Below are positions 5,834-13,215 of a stretch of DNA of 20,609 nucleotides, piece after piece. The stretch spans positions 1 through 20,609 of the forward strand of contig VAXK01000164.1 in NCBI GenBank assembly GCA_005885565.1, in the 5' to 3' direction. Position numbers and translations under genes: made by a program. Numbering within the stretch: position 1 is the first letter of the stretch; each line of letters opens with the position of its first letter. Source of the DNA: Actinomycetota bacterium. GTDB taxonomy: Bacteria; Actinomycetota; Thermoleophilia; Gaiellales; Gaiellaceae. Below the pieces are notes generated by a model, which was not told the origin of the DNA, did no database searches, and saw only the letters and a list, made by a program, of their open reading frames with translations.

Positions 5834-8572
5834 ATGGCCGATCCGTTCTCGTCTCGCTCGACGCTCCAGACCGGAGGCGAGCGGTACGAGATCTTCCGGC
5901 TCGACGCGCTCCAGGACCGCTACGACGTCGCGCGGCTCCCCTACACGCTCCGCATCCTGCTCGAGAACGTCCTCCGGACGGGCGACGATGCAGGTGTCGA
6001 GGCAATCGCGACATGGGACGCGAACGCCGAGCCGTCGAAGGAGATCGCGTTCACCCCCGCGCGGGCGCTCCTCCAGGACTTCACCGGCGTCCCCGCGATC
6101 GTCGACCTCGCCGCGATGCGCGACGCGATGCGCGACCTCGGCGGCGACCCGGCGAAGATCGACCCGCTCCTGCCCTCCGACCTCGTGATCGACCACTCGG
6201 TCCAGGTAGACGCGTTCGCGAGCCGGATCGCCTTCAGCCGCAACGTCGAGCTCGAGGTGGAGCGGAACCGCGAGCGCTACGCCTTCCTCAAGTGGGGCCA
6301 GACCGCGTTCGACAACCTCAGGGTCGTCCCGCCCGGGACCGGCATCTGCCACCAGGTGAACCTCGAGTACCTCGCCCGCGTGGTCGAGTCGCGTGACGGC
6401 CAGGCCTTTCCGGACACGCTCGTCGGGACGGACTCGCACACGACGATGGTGAACGGCCTCGGCGTGCTCGGCTGGGGCGTGGGCGGGATCGAAGCGGAGG
6501 CGGCGATGCTCGGCGAGCCGCTCTCCATGCTCGTGCCGCAGGTGGTCGGCTTCCGCCTCACCGGCCGGCTGCCGGAGGGCTCGACGGCGACCGACCTCGT
6601 CCTCACCATCACCCAGATCCTGCGCCGGACCGGCGTCGTCGGCAAGCTCGTCGAGTACTTCGGCGAGGGCCTCGAGCGGCTGCCGATCGCCGACCGCGCG
6701 ACGATCGGGAACATGTCCCCGGAGTACGGCGCGACGTGCGGCTTCTTCCCGGTCGACGACGAGACGCTCCGCTATCTCCGCATGACCGGGCGGGACGATC
6801 GGCGGCTGGCGCTCGTCGAGGCCTTCTGCAAGGAGAACATGCTCTGGCACGACCCGAGCGAGGAACCGACGTACTCGGAGGTGGTCGAGCTCGACCTCTC
6901 CTCCGTCGAGCCCAGCATCGCCGGGCCGCGCCGCCCGCAGGACCGCGTCCCGCTCGCGAGCGCGAAGGAGTCGTTCGTCGAGGCGCTCGGCACCTTCGGC
7001 GTCGACTACGCGAACGACACGTACGACAAGGAAGTCGCCGACAGCTTCCCGGCCTCCGATCCGCCGAGCGGGGACGGGAGGCACGAGCCCGAAGCGGCGC
7101 CTGCGCCCGTAGCGACCGCGACGCCCGCCGGGGCGGCGGTGCCCGTGGAGCTCGACGGCGAGTCGTTCGAGCTCGACCACGGCTCGGTCGTGATCGCCGC
7201 GATCACGAGCTGCACGAACACGTCCAACCCGAGCGTGATGATCGGCGCCGGCCTGCTGGCGAAGAAGGCGGTCGAGCGCGGGCTCGAGCGCAAGCCGTGG
7301 GTGAAGTCGAGCCTCGCGCCCGGCTCGAAGGTCGTGACCGAGTACTACGACCAGGCCGGCCTCACGCGCTACCTCGAGGAGCTCGGCTTCCACACCGTCG
7401 GCTACGGCTGCACGACCTGCATCGGGAACTCGGGCCCGCTCGCCGAGCCGATCTCCGCGGCCGTGACGGAGAACGACCTCGTCGTCTGCTCCGTCCTCTC
7501 GGGGAACCGCAACTTCGAGGCGCGCATCCACCCGGAGGTGAAGGCGAACTACCTCGCCTCGCCGCCGCTCGTCGTCGCCTACGCGCTCGCGGGCCGCATG
7601 GACATCGACCTCGAGGACGAGCCGCTCGGCCGGGACCGCGACGGCAACGACGTGTACCTCCGCGACCTGTGGCCGTCAGCCGAGGAGATCGCGGAGACGA
7701 TCGGACAGGCGATCCGGAGCGACATGTTCAGCCGCACCTACGCCGACGTCTTCTCCGGCGACGAGAACTGGAACGAGCTCGACGTGCCCGAAGGCGACCT
7801 GTTCACCTGGGACCCCGACTCGACGTACGTGCGCCTACCGCCGTACTTCGAGGACATGTCCCGGGAGCCGCGCCCCGTGGAGGACTTCTCGGGTGCCCGG
7901 TGCCTCGTGATGGTCGGCGACAGCGTCACGACCGATCACATCTCGCCGGCCGGGGCGATCCGGCCCGACTCGCCGGCCGGGCAATACCTCGTCGAGCACG
8001 GCGTCGAGCGCAAGGACTTCAACTCGTACGGCTCGCGGCGCGGCAACCACGAGGTGATGGTGCGCGGCACGTTCGCGAACGTCCGCCTGCGGAATCTGCT
8101 CGTCCCGGGCAGCGAGGGCACGTGGACGGTGCACCTGCCGAGCGGCGAGGAGATGACGGTGTTCGAGGCCTCGCAGCGCTACCTCGCCGAGGGCGTCCCG
8201 CTCGTCGTGCTGGCCGGCAAGGAGTACGGCTCGGGCTCGTCGCGCGACTGGGCCGCGAAGGGGCCGAACCTCCTCGGGGTGCGCGCGGTGCTCGCCGAAA
8301 GCTACGAGCGGATCCACCGCTCGAACCTGCTGATGATGGGCATCCTCCCGCTCCAATTCGCCGACGGGGAGTCGGCGGAGTCGCTGGGCTTGACCGGCCG
8401 CGAGGAGTTCGCGGTCTCGGGAATCGAGGGCGGCGCGGCGGACGAGGTGACGGCGCAGGCGGACGGGAAGGAGTTCCGCACCCGCGTGCGTCTCGACACG
8501 CCGCGGGAGCGCGAGTACTTCCGCCACGGCGGCATCCTGCCGTTCGTACTGCGGCGGCTACTGGCCGCCTGA
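5834..8572 (+). CDS. acnA: Aconitate hydratase (AcnA type)
   Basis: A 912-residue, full-length aconitase converting citrate to isocitrate in the TCA cycle. The [4Fe-4S] ligands are visible: Cys460 in ITSCTNTSNPSVMIGAG, and Cys526 and Cys529 in GYGCTTCIGNSGPL; the spacing (66 and 3) equals that of E. coli AcnA. GTDSHTTMVNGLGVLGWGVGG and the swivel-domain GKEYGSGSSRDWAAKGP are further hallmarks. An insert of about 40 residues before the first Cys holds SFPASDPP (404-411) and an Ala/Pro-rich linker. I place the start at ATG 5834 (MADPFSSRS); an in-frame TTG at 5816 overlaps the previous gene. AGGAG is only 2 nt from the ATG, while TAGCCT (5821-5826) would be a fair -10 for a leaderless message. 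The 3' end overlaps the convergent 79-aa gene by 15 bp. Confidence 0.96.
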   Translation: MADPFSSRSTLQTGGERYEIFRLDALQDRYDVARLPYTLRILLENVLRTGDDAGVEAIATWDANAEPSKEIAFTPARALLQDFTGVPAIVDLAAMRDAMRDLGGDPAKIDPLLPSDLVIDHSVQVDAFASRIAFSRNVELEVERNRERYAFLKWGQTAFDNLRVVPPGTGICHQVNLEYLARVVESRDGQAFPDTLVGTDSHTTMVNGLGVLGWGVGGIEAEAAMLGEPLSMLVPQVVGFRLTGRLPEGSTATDLVLTITQILRRTGVVGKLVEYFGEGLERLPIADRATIGNMSPEYGATCGFFPVDDETLRYLRMTGRDDRRLALVEAFCKENMLWHDPSEEPTYSEVVELDLSSVEPSIAGPRRPQDRVPLASAKESFVEALGTFGVDYANDTYDKEVADSFPASDPPSGDGRHEPEAAPAPVATATPAGAAVPVELDGESFELDHGSVVIAAITSCTNTSNPSVMIGAGLLAKKAVERGLERKPWVKSSLAPGSKVVTEYYDQAGLTRYLEELGFHTVGYGCTTCIGNSGPLAEPISAAVTENDLVVCSVLSGNRNFEARIHPEVKANYLASPPLVVAYALAGRMDIDLEDEPLGRDRDGNDVYLRDLWPSAEEIAETIGQAIRSDMFSRTYADVFSGDENWNELDVPEGDLFTWDPDSTYVRLPPYFEDMSREPRPVEDFSGARCLVMVGDSVTTDHISPAGAIRPDSPAGQYLVEHGVERKDFNSYGSRRGNHEVMVRGTFANVRLRNLLVPGSEGTWTVHLPSGEEMTVFEASQRYLAEGVPLVVLAGKEYGSGSSRDWAAKGPNLLGVRAVLAESYERIHRSNLLMMGILPLQFADGESAESLGLTGREEFAVSGIEGGAADEVTAQADGKEFRTRVRLDTPREREYFRHGGILPFVLRRLLAA

Positions 8573-8797
8573 GGCCGCGTCCTCGCCGCGCGCGGCGCGC
8601 TCTTCTGCCAGCTTCGCCTCGTGGTAGGCGATCCGTTCGCGGAGCTTCCGCTGCGCGTACTCGCTCTGCTCTTCCCTGCTGAGGCTCAGAAATTCAGGCT
8701 CACGATAGGCAATCCGCCGGCGTAGAAGCTGCAGCGTGGGATCGCGCCGGATGCGCTCCTCCTGGCTGGGCTCAATCCTCTTCTTCCTCTTCCCCAT
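8558..8797 (-). CDS. Small charged protein (79 aa) with internal LRxRIAYxE repeat
   Basis: Not recognised. The 79-residue product starts with a basic MGKRKKRIEP and contains two copies of a motif 27 residues apart: LLRRRIAYREPEFL (24-37) and KLRERIAYHEAKLA (51-64), both likely amphipathic helices. It is soluble, without signal or membrane segment. ATG 8797 is supported by a GGAGG three nt upstream on the minus strand; an in-frame extension to 8980 reads as low-complexity Arg/Ser/Thr and is the alternate frame of the neighbouring gene. It overlaps the end of that 51-aa gene by 26 nt, so the two are probably co-transcribed. The 3' end overlaps aconitase convergently by 15 bp. Codon composition is in line with its neighbours. 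Confidence 0.6.
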   Translation of the reverse strand: MGKRKKRIEPSQEERIRRDPTLQLLRRRIAYREPEFLSLSREEQSEYAQRKLRERIAYHEAKLAEERAARGEDAASGGQ

Positions 8798-8927
8798 CGT
8801 CCTCCAGGAGCCTGCGAATCGCGACCACCTCGTCCTTGAGGTCGACCAGCTTGACGTTGGCTTCGAAGACTCCGTTGATGATAGCCGTGACGTCGTCCCG
8901 GTCCAGCGGCGGCTCCCACGGTTCCAT
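8772..8927 (-). CDS. Small acidic hypothetical protein (51 aa)
   Basis: Not recognised. The product begins MEPWEPPLDRDDVTAIINGV, continues with a predicted helix (FEANVKLVDLKDEVVAIRRLLED) whose hydrophobic residues are spaced as in a short coiled coil, and ends in an acidic tail of Glu/Asp. The start is uncertain: ATG 8927 is chosen, but GTG 8954 in the same frame gives a 60-residue form, and neither has a clear Shine-Dalgarno. The gene lies after the alcohol dehydrogenase (57 bp, or 30 bp with the alternative start) and overlaps the following 79-aa gene. The chemically sensible composition, compared with the other frames over the same bases, is the main reason to call it real. Confidence 0.5.
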   Translation of the reverse strand: MEPWEPPLDRDDVTAIINGVFEANVKLVDLKDEVVAIRRLLEDDGEEEEED

Positions 8928-8983
8928 CTCGAGATCGTGGAGGTACGCCGCCACGCGCGCAAGATGGCCGTTCCAGCCATGGC

Positions 8984-9946
8984 TCAGCCGGCGACGACGA
9001 GAACAGCGGCGCCGCGCACCCGGCCCGAGCGGAGCCGGTCGAGCGCCTCGTTCGCCTGCTCGAGCGGGTAGGTCTCGATCTCGGTCCGCACCGGGACGCG
9101 CGGGGCGAGCGCCAGGAACTCCTCGCCGTCGCGGCGGGTGAGGTTCGCGACCGAGCGGACGACGCGTTCCCCCCAGAGGAGGTCGTACGGGAACGACGGG
9201 ATGTCGCTCATGTGGATCCCCGCGCAGACGACGACGCCGCCCTTCGCCGTGGCGCGGAGCGCGGCCGGCACGAGCTCGCCGACGGGGGCGAAGATGATCG
9301 CGGCGTCGAGCTCCTCCGGCGCGGGATCGCCGACCGCGCCCGCCCACTCGGCGCCGAGCGAGCGCGCGAAGGCCTGTGCCTCCTCGTCGCCCGTGCGCGT
9401 AAACGCGAAGACGCGCCTCCCTTCGTGGCGGGCCACCTGCGCCACGATGTGCGCGGAGGCGCCGAAGCCGTACAGGCCGAGCCGCTCGGCGTCGCGCGCC
9501 GCGCGCAGCGAGCGGTGGCCGATCAGCCCCGCGCAGAGGAGCGGCGCCGCCTGCTCGTCGGGGTAGCCCTCGGGAACCGGGAAGCAGAACCGCTCGTCGG
9601 CGACCGCGTAGTCCGCGTAGCCCCCGTCGAGGTCGTAGCCGGTAAAGCGGGCCTCGTCGCAGAGGTTCTCGCGCCCGCTCGTGCAGTACCGGCAGGACCC
9701 GTCCGTCCAGCCGAGCCACGGGATGCCGACCCGGCGGCCGCTCGACTCCTCGACGCCGACGATCTGATGGCCCGGGACGAGCGGGAGCTTGGGGCGTGGG
9801 AGCTCGCCGTCGACGACGTGCAGGTCGGTGCGGCAGACGCCGCAGGCGAGCACGCGGACGCGCAGCTGACCCGACCCCGGCTCCGGCGGAGGGCGCTCCT
9901 CGAGCCGGAGCGGGCGGCCCGGCGCGTCGAGGACCATCGCCCGCAC
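8984..9946 (-). CDS. Zinc-type alcohol dehydrogenase (MDR family)
   Basis: A 320-residue medium-chain dehydrogenase/reductase. The catalytic-zinc region shows ACGVCRTDLH (Cys38, Thr40, His43) and PGHQIVG (His60, with Gln where many members have Glu). The nucleotide-binding region is LGLYGFGASAH, the Gly-rich variant common in this AdhA-like subgroup. The structural zinc loop reads WTDGSCRYCTSGRENLC: Asp82 stands where the first Cys is normally found, leaving Cys85, Cys88 and Cys96. The start is placed at GTG 9946, giving VRAMVLDAPGRPLRLEE, the usual family opening; ATG 9937 is an alternative. The protein is a cytosolic NAD(P)-dependent alcohol/aldehyde oxidoreductase; the substrate is not evident. 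It is divergent from the thioredoxin gene with only 30 bp between start codons, and two small genes follow it. Confidence 0.9.
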   Translation of the reverse strand: MRAMVLDAPGRPLRLEERPPPEPGSGQLRVRVLACGVCRTDLHVVDGELPRPKLPLVPGHQIVGVEESSGRRVGIPWLGWTDGSCRYCTSGRENLCDEARFTGYDLDGGYADYAVADERFCFPVPEGYPDEQAAPLLCAGLIGHRSLRAARDAERLGLYGFGASAHIVAQVARHEGRRVFAFTRTGDEEAQAFARSLGAEWAGAVGDPAPEELDAAIIFAPVGELVPAALRATAKGGVVVCAGIHMSDIPSFPYDLLWGERVVRSVANLTRRDGEEFLALAPRVPVRTEIETYPLEQANEALDRLRSGRVRGAAVLVVAG

Positions 9947-9964
9947 GAGGACGAGTGTCGCAGC

Positions 9965-9970
9965 TACGTT
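9965..9970 (+). promoter_or_regulatory. Candidate -10 element (TACGTT) for leaderless thioredoxin-like mRNA
   Basis: TACGTT fits the TANNNT -10 form and ends 6 nt before the GTG start at 9977, placing transcription initiation at the start codon itself. There is no Shine-Dalgarno before this GTG and only 30 bp between the two divergent start codons, so a leaderless transcript is a reasonable reading. No matching -35 was recognised. Confidence 0.35.
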
Positions 9971-9976
9971 GGGGCC

Positions 9977-10543
9977 GTGGACGTGACCGAGGCGACCTTC
10001 GAGACCGACGTCGTCGAGCGCTCGCGCGAGCTGCCCGTCGTCGTCGACTTCTGGGCCGAATGGTGCGGGCCGTGCCATGCGCTCGCGCCGGTGCTCGAGC
10101 GCGAGGTGGCTGCGCGCGACGGCCGGCTCTCGCTCGTGAAGGTGGACGTGGACGCGAACCCGCACCTCGCCGACGAGCACGGCATCCGCGGCATCCCGGC
10201 GGTGAAGGCCTTCCGGAACGGCCGCGTGGTGCGCGAGTTCGTCGGCGCGCAGTCGCCGCAGTCGGTCGCGTCCTTCCTGGACGAGGTGCTCGCCCCGTCC
10301 CCGGGCGAGCGGCTGCTCGCCGAGCTGCGCGCGTCCGGCGAGCGACCGGAGCTGCTTGCGACGCTCGAGGCGGGCGACCACGAGCGGGCGCTCGAGCTCC
10401 TGCTCGCGGAGGTGCGGGACGAGGCCGACGCGGAGCGCCGCGACGAGCTTCGCCGGCTCATGGTCGCGCTCTTCGACGAGCTGGGGCCGGAGCACCCGCT
10501 GAGCACGAGGTTCCGACGGCAGCTCGCGGCCGCGCTCTACTGA
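9977..10543 (+). CDS. Thioredoxin-domain protein, CnoX/YbbN-like
   Basis: 188 residues. Residues ~1-105 form a thioredoxin fold with the active site FWAEWCGPC (Cys30, Cys33) and the cis-proline loop GIRGIPAVKAF (Pro74). After a short linker (APSPGERLL) residues ~115-188 are helical, with LEAGDHERALELLLAEV and a terminal FDELGPEHPLSTRFRRQLAAALY, the TPR-like tail of the YbbN/CnoX group. Those proteins couple thiol chemistry to chaperone holdase activity; plain thioredoxins end near 110 residues. The GTG 9977 start gives a normal N-terminus (VDVTEATFETDVV) and sits 6 nt after a TANNNT box; a longer open frame upstream is antisense to the alcohol dehydrogenase. It is divergent from that gene and overlaps the cupin-like fragment by 7 bp at the 3' end. 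Cytosolic. Confidence 0.9.
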   Translation: MDVTEATFETDVVERSRELPVVVDFWAEWCGPCHALAPVLEREVAARDGRLSLVKVDVDANPHLADEHGIRGIPAVKAFRNGRVVREFVGAQSPQSVASFLDEVLAPSPGERLLAELRASGERPELLATLEAGDHERALELLLAEVRDEADAERRDELRRLMVALFDELGPEHPLSTRFRRQLAAALY

Positions 10544-10638
10544 CGGCGTTCGAAGAGGACGAGGACGCCGAGCCGCTCGTAGGCGGTGAAGCGGTGCTTG
10601 GCGCCGGCCTCGACAAAGAAGCCATGGACGAGGTGCAC
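10537..10638 (-). pseudogene. Cupin-like C-terminal fragment (33 codons)
   Basis: The last 33 codons of a minus-strand frame read like the end of a small cupin: HGFFVEAGAKHRFTAYERL followed by a hydrophobic GVLVLFER strand, matching the usual pattern of an acidic/aromatic strand, an HRF triad and a final beta-strand. The N-terminal half of a cupin is absent; translation upstream of the GTG at 10638 (in frame to 10854) loses this character and runs through the palindromic repeat. The preserved stop, overlapping the thioredoxin gene by 7 bp, suggests the original gene ended here and lost its 5' part. It could instead be a very small gene or a chance match; I rate a remnant most likely. Confidence 0.4.
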
Positions 10639-10858
10639 GGCGGCGACCCTACTGGACGCGCCTTTCTCTGACGTGTCTCCCACCGGCCAAGACAGCCGTG
10701 TCGAAAGACCGGTCAAGAACATGGCTCCACCCGGGTCAATCCACATCGGCGTTAGCCGTACCCCTGCGGCCTCCCGAAGCACCGACGCGTCCGCGCCGGC
10801 CACGACCGGGGTCTGACCCCCAGCCGTGGCCCCGCCGGACCGGTCCGCGGACACGGCC
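10639..10858. other. Spacer between the cupin-like fragment and qcrB, no gene seen
   Basis: 220 bp following the end of the oxidase/bc operon. Apart from the palindromic repeat and its surrounding hairpin (10799-10830), nothing recognisable is present. The region is a little less GC-rich than the genes and contains an open minus-strand frame without protein-like character. It may be decayed upstream sequence of the cupin-like fragment. Confidence 0.45.
10799..10830. repeat. Palindromic repeat copy 3 inside a longer imperfect hairpin
   Basis: GGGGTCTGACCCC (10808-10820) is identical to the copy at 5032-5044. Here the pairing extends outward: GCCACG (10799-10804) pairs with CGTGGC (10825-10830), with two or three mismatched bases between the outer and inner stems. 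It lies about 30 bp past the qcrB stop, so it could end that operon, but no T-run follows on the minus strand. GACACGGCC follows at 10850-10858. Confidence 0.55.
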
Positions 10859-12226
10859 CTAGCGGACGGGTTCGGGCGCGGCCGCTCGGCGCGCCTCCTC
10901 CTCGGCGAGCTCCCGCTCCCGCTCCACGCGCTCCGAGGCCTGAAGCTCCAGGCAGACGCGACGCGTCACCAGCAGCACCACGACAGGCACGACCCACACG
11001 GCGATGCGGAAGAAGAGGATCTGCCAGCCGTAGGAAACGAAGAAGGTGACGAAGACGCGGTCGGCCGAGCCCGCGAGGAAGATCAGCGCCACCCAGGTGA
11101 AGAGCGCGGCGCCGATCGCGGTCCGCCAGGGCGCGTCGCGCGGGCGATCCAGCAGGTTGTGGAAGGCGTGGTCGCCCGTGAACCGCCGCTCGAGCCACGG
11201 AAACGCCCAGAGAAAGCCGAAGACGACGAGTGGGAAGAGCGCGCCGCCCCAGAACGGGTTCGGCACGAGCGTGTAGTGCCCGATCGTCACGTCGAAGCCC
11301 GGCACGAGCCGGAGCGCGCCGATCAGCCACCCGAGGTACCAGTCGGGCTGCGCCCCATTGGTGCCCGAAGCGACGTGGTACGGCCCCCAGAGCCAGATCG
11401 GGTTGATCTGCACGAGCCCGCCGAGGAGGAAGAGAACCGCCGTGACCGCCGACATCAGCCCGAGCGAGCGCGGCGTCTGGCCCGGGAAGGTCGGCACGCC
11501 GACCACCTTCCGCTCGGTCTTGCGCGGCCCGCGGAACTGCGTGTGGTGGCGCGCCGCCACTAACAGCAGGTGCGCCCCGAGCAGCGTCGCGATCAGCAGC
11601 GGGAACAGGAAGACGTGCGCGACGTACATCCTCGACCAGAACGCCGGCGTACCGGGGAACGGGCCGCCCCAGACGAGCTCCGCGAGGTTCGCGCCGACGA
11701 ACGGCACCGACATGAGCACCGAGTAGCCGATCGCGAGCCCCATCCCCGAGAGGAGGTCGTCGGCGAGCGAGTACCCGAGGTAGCCCTCGAGGAGCGCGAG
11801 CGCGAGCATCGTGAGCCCGAGGTAGTACGTGAGGTCGCGCGGCTTCCGGAACGCGCCGGTGAAGAAGATCCGCAGGAGGTGGAGGACGATCGCGACGACG
11901 AAGACGTCCGCCGCCCAGTGGTGGGTCTGGCGGATCAGCAGGCCGGCCTTGACCTTGAAGGAGATGTCCACGACGGACCGGTACGCGTGCGTCATCTCGA
12001 GCCCGTGCAGCGGCTGGTACTCGCCGTGGTAGTGCGTCGTCGCCGTCGAGGGATCGAAGAAGAGCGTGAGGTAGATCCCCGTCCCGACGAGGACGACGAA
12101 CGCGTACAGCGCGACCTCGCCGAGCAGGAACGACCAGTGGTCGGGGAAGACGTACCGGAGCGCCTTGCGCAGGAACGGCGCGCCGCCGCTCCGCTCGTCG
12201 AGGAAGCGCACCGTGCTCCGGATCAC
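10859..12226 (-). CDS. qcrB: Menaquinol-cytochrome c reductase cytochrome b subunit
   Basis: 455 residues, cytochrome b of the bc complex, which oxidises menaquinol and holds two b hemes. Heme ligands are His102/His116 in the helix around TGTHHWAADVF-like RQTHHWAADVF...LHLLR, and His204/His219 in the later helix; the 15-residue step of the second pair is the b6/QcrB type, not the mitochondrial type. FFTGAFRKPRDLTYY and the quinol-site motif PDWY (294-297, PEWY elsewhere) are visible. The start is GTG 12226, overlapping the qcrA TGA by 4 nt and giving VIRSTVRFLDERSG. The C-terminus ends in a charged helix rich in Glu/Arg/Ala. It is the last gene of the seven-gene operon, and a palindrome follows its stop. 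At 455 residues it is shorter than many actinobacterial QcrB proteins (~540), mostly at the C-terminus. Confidence 0.94.
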   Translation of the reverse strand: MIRSTVRFLDERSGGAPFLRKALRYVFPDHWSFLLGEVALYAFVVLVGTGIYLTLFFDPSTATTHYHGEYQPLHGLEMTHAYRSVVDISFKVKAGLLIRQTHHWAADVFVVAIVLHLLRIFFTGAFRKPRDLTYYLGLTMLALALLEGYLGYSLADDLLSGMGLAIGYSVLMSVPFVGANLAELVWGGPFPGTPAFWSRMYVAHVFLFPLLIATLLGAHLLLVAARHHTQFRGPRKTERKVVGVPTFPGQTPRSLGLMSAVTAVLFLLGGLVQINPIWLWGPYHVASGTNGAQPDWYLGWLIGALRLVPGFDVTIGHYTLVPNPFWGGALFPLVVFGFLWAFPWLERRFTGDHAFHNLLDRPRDAPWRTAIGAALFTWVALIFLAGSADRVFVTFFVSYGWQILFFRIAVWVVPVVVLLVTRRVCLELQASERVERERELAEEEARRAAAPEPVR

Positions 12227-13215
12227 GACGGCCTCCGGTTGCGCACGCCCCACCACGCCGGGCCGACCGGGCCGGAGAGGTTCCCCGCGGCGCGGAGCTC
12301 TCCGCTCGGCCCGACGAAGAGCGGCAGCTGGGGGAGCGGCCGGCCGGCCGGGCCGAACAGCACCTTCGCGCCCCGCGCGGGATCGAAGGTCGAGTAGTGG
12401 CAGGGGCAGACGAGCGCCGGCCGCGGCTCCACGGTCGGGAAGGTCGGCTTGCGGTAGAGCGCGACCGCGCAGCCCGCGTGGGTGCAGATCTTCGAGTACG
12501 CGACGATGCCGTGCGGCGCCCAGCCGTCCCGCCCCGCCGGCAGGTGGAGCTCCGCCGGCCGGAGCCGGACGACGACGATCGGCGCGCCGAGCTGCTCGCG
12601 GTCGGCGCCCTCGGGATAGGCGGTGTAGAAGGTCTCCTCGAGGACGTCGTGGGCGTGGAGCGGCCGGCCGTCCTCGTCGACGAGCCGGACGCCGCGCCGC
12701 CACGGCGTGCGGAAGAAGGGCGCGATCTCGAAGGCGGGCCCTAGCGACAGCGCCGGCGTCACGAGCGCCGCCCCGAGCGCCGCGCCCGCCGCTCCGCCGC
12801 CGACGAGGAGCAGCCGCTTGCGGGTCATCCGGTCGCCGCTCTCCTCGACGAGCTGCCCGAGCGCCTCCTGCTCGGCCGGGTGCGCCGGGACGGGGTAGTC
12901 CTCCTCGAGCTCCTCGGTGACGACGAGCCGGGACGCGATCACGATCAGCGCCGCGGCGAGGAAGGCGAAGGCGAGCCCGAGCGAGAGGCCGAGGAACTGC
13001 GTCTGGTGCGGGATGCTCTCGACCGCGTAGACGACGACGAACGCGACCGCGCACGCCGCCGTCGCACCGAAGAGAGCGAGCACGAGCAGCTCGGCCCGCG
13101 GCGACGGCTCGCCGGCCGGAACGATCCGCTCGGCCCGCTCCACGCGCGGAGGGCGGCGGCCGCGGCCGAGCAGGAGCACGACCGCCGCAACGAGGTAGCG
13201 CCAGAGCGCCCTCAC
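12223..13215 (-). CDS. qcrA: Rieske iron-sulfur subunit of the bc complex
   Basis: 330 residues. The C-terminal Rieske domain shows CTHAGC (Cys244, His246 as [2Fe-2S] ligands; Cys249 in the disulfide) and CPCHYSTFD (Cys270 and His273 as ligands; Cys272 in the disulfide). The N-terminal half has hydrophobic segments at about 42-65 and 75-97, an acidic EELEEDYPVP stretch, and a further helix at about 134-153 that begins after an MTRKR twin-basic sequence. This long multi-span N-terminus is the actinobacterial QcrA form rather than the single-anchor mitochondrial form. The GTG start overlaps the qcrC TGA and the stop overlaps the qcrB GTG. The protein passes electrons from menaquinol to QcrC at the outer face of the membrane. 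Confidence 0.94.
   Translation of the reverse strand: MRALWRYLVAAVVLLLGRGRRPPRVERAERIVPAGEPSPRAELLVLALFGATAACAVAFVVVYAVESIPHQTQFLGLSLGLAFAFLAAALIVIASRLVVTEELEEDYPVPAHPAEQEALGQLVEESGDRMTRKRLLLVGGGAAGAALGAALVTPALSLGPAFEIAPFFRTPWRRGVRLVDEDGRPLHAHDVLEETFYTAYPEGADREQLGAPIVVVRLRPAELHLPAGRDGWAPHGIVAYSKICTHAGCAVALYRKPTFPTVEPRPALVCPCHYSTFDPARGAKVLFGPAGRPLPQLPLFVGPSGELRAAGNLSGPVGPAWWGVRNRRPS

Noticed and set aside
5825..7531. Long (568-codon) open frame on the minus strand across aconitase
   Set aside because: It is an antisense shadow of the aconitase frame in GC-rich DNA: composition is dominated by Arg/Ala/Val/Glu/His with no motif, and the plus-strand gene carries all catalytic residues.
8798..8980. 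N-terminal extension of the 79-aa protein to an ATG at 8980
   Set aside because: The extension is a Ser/Arg/Thr-rich alternate frame of the 51-aa gene, while ATG 8797 has a GGAGG just upstream.
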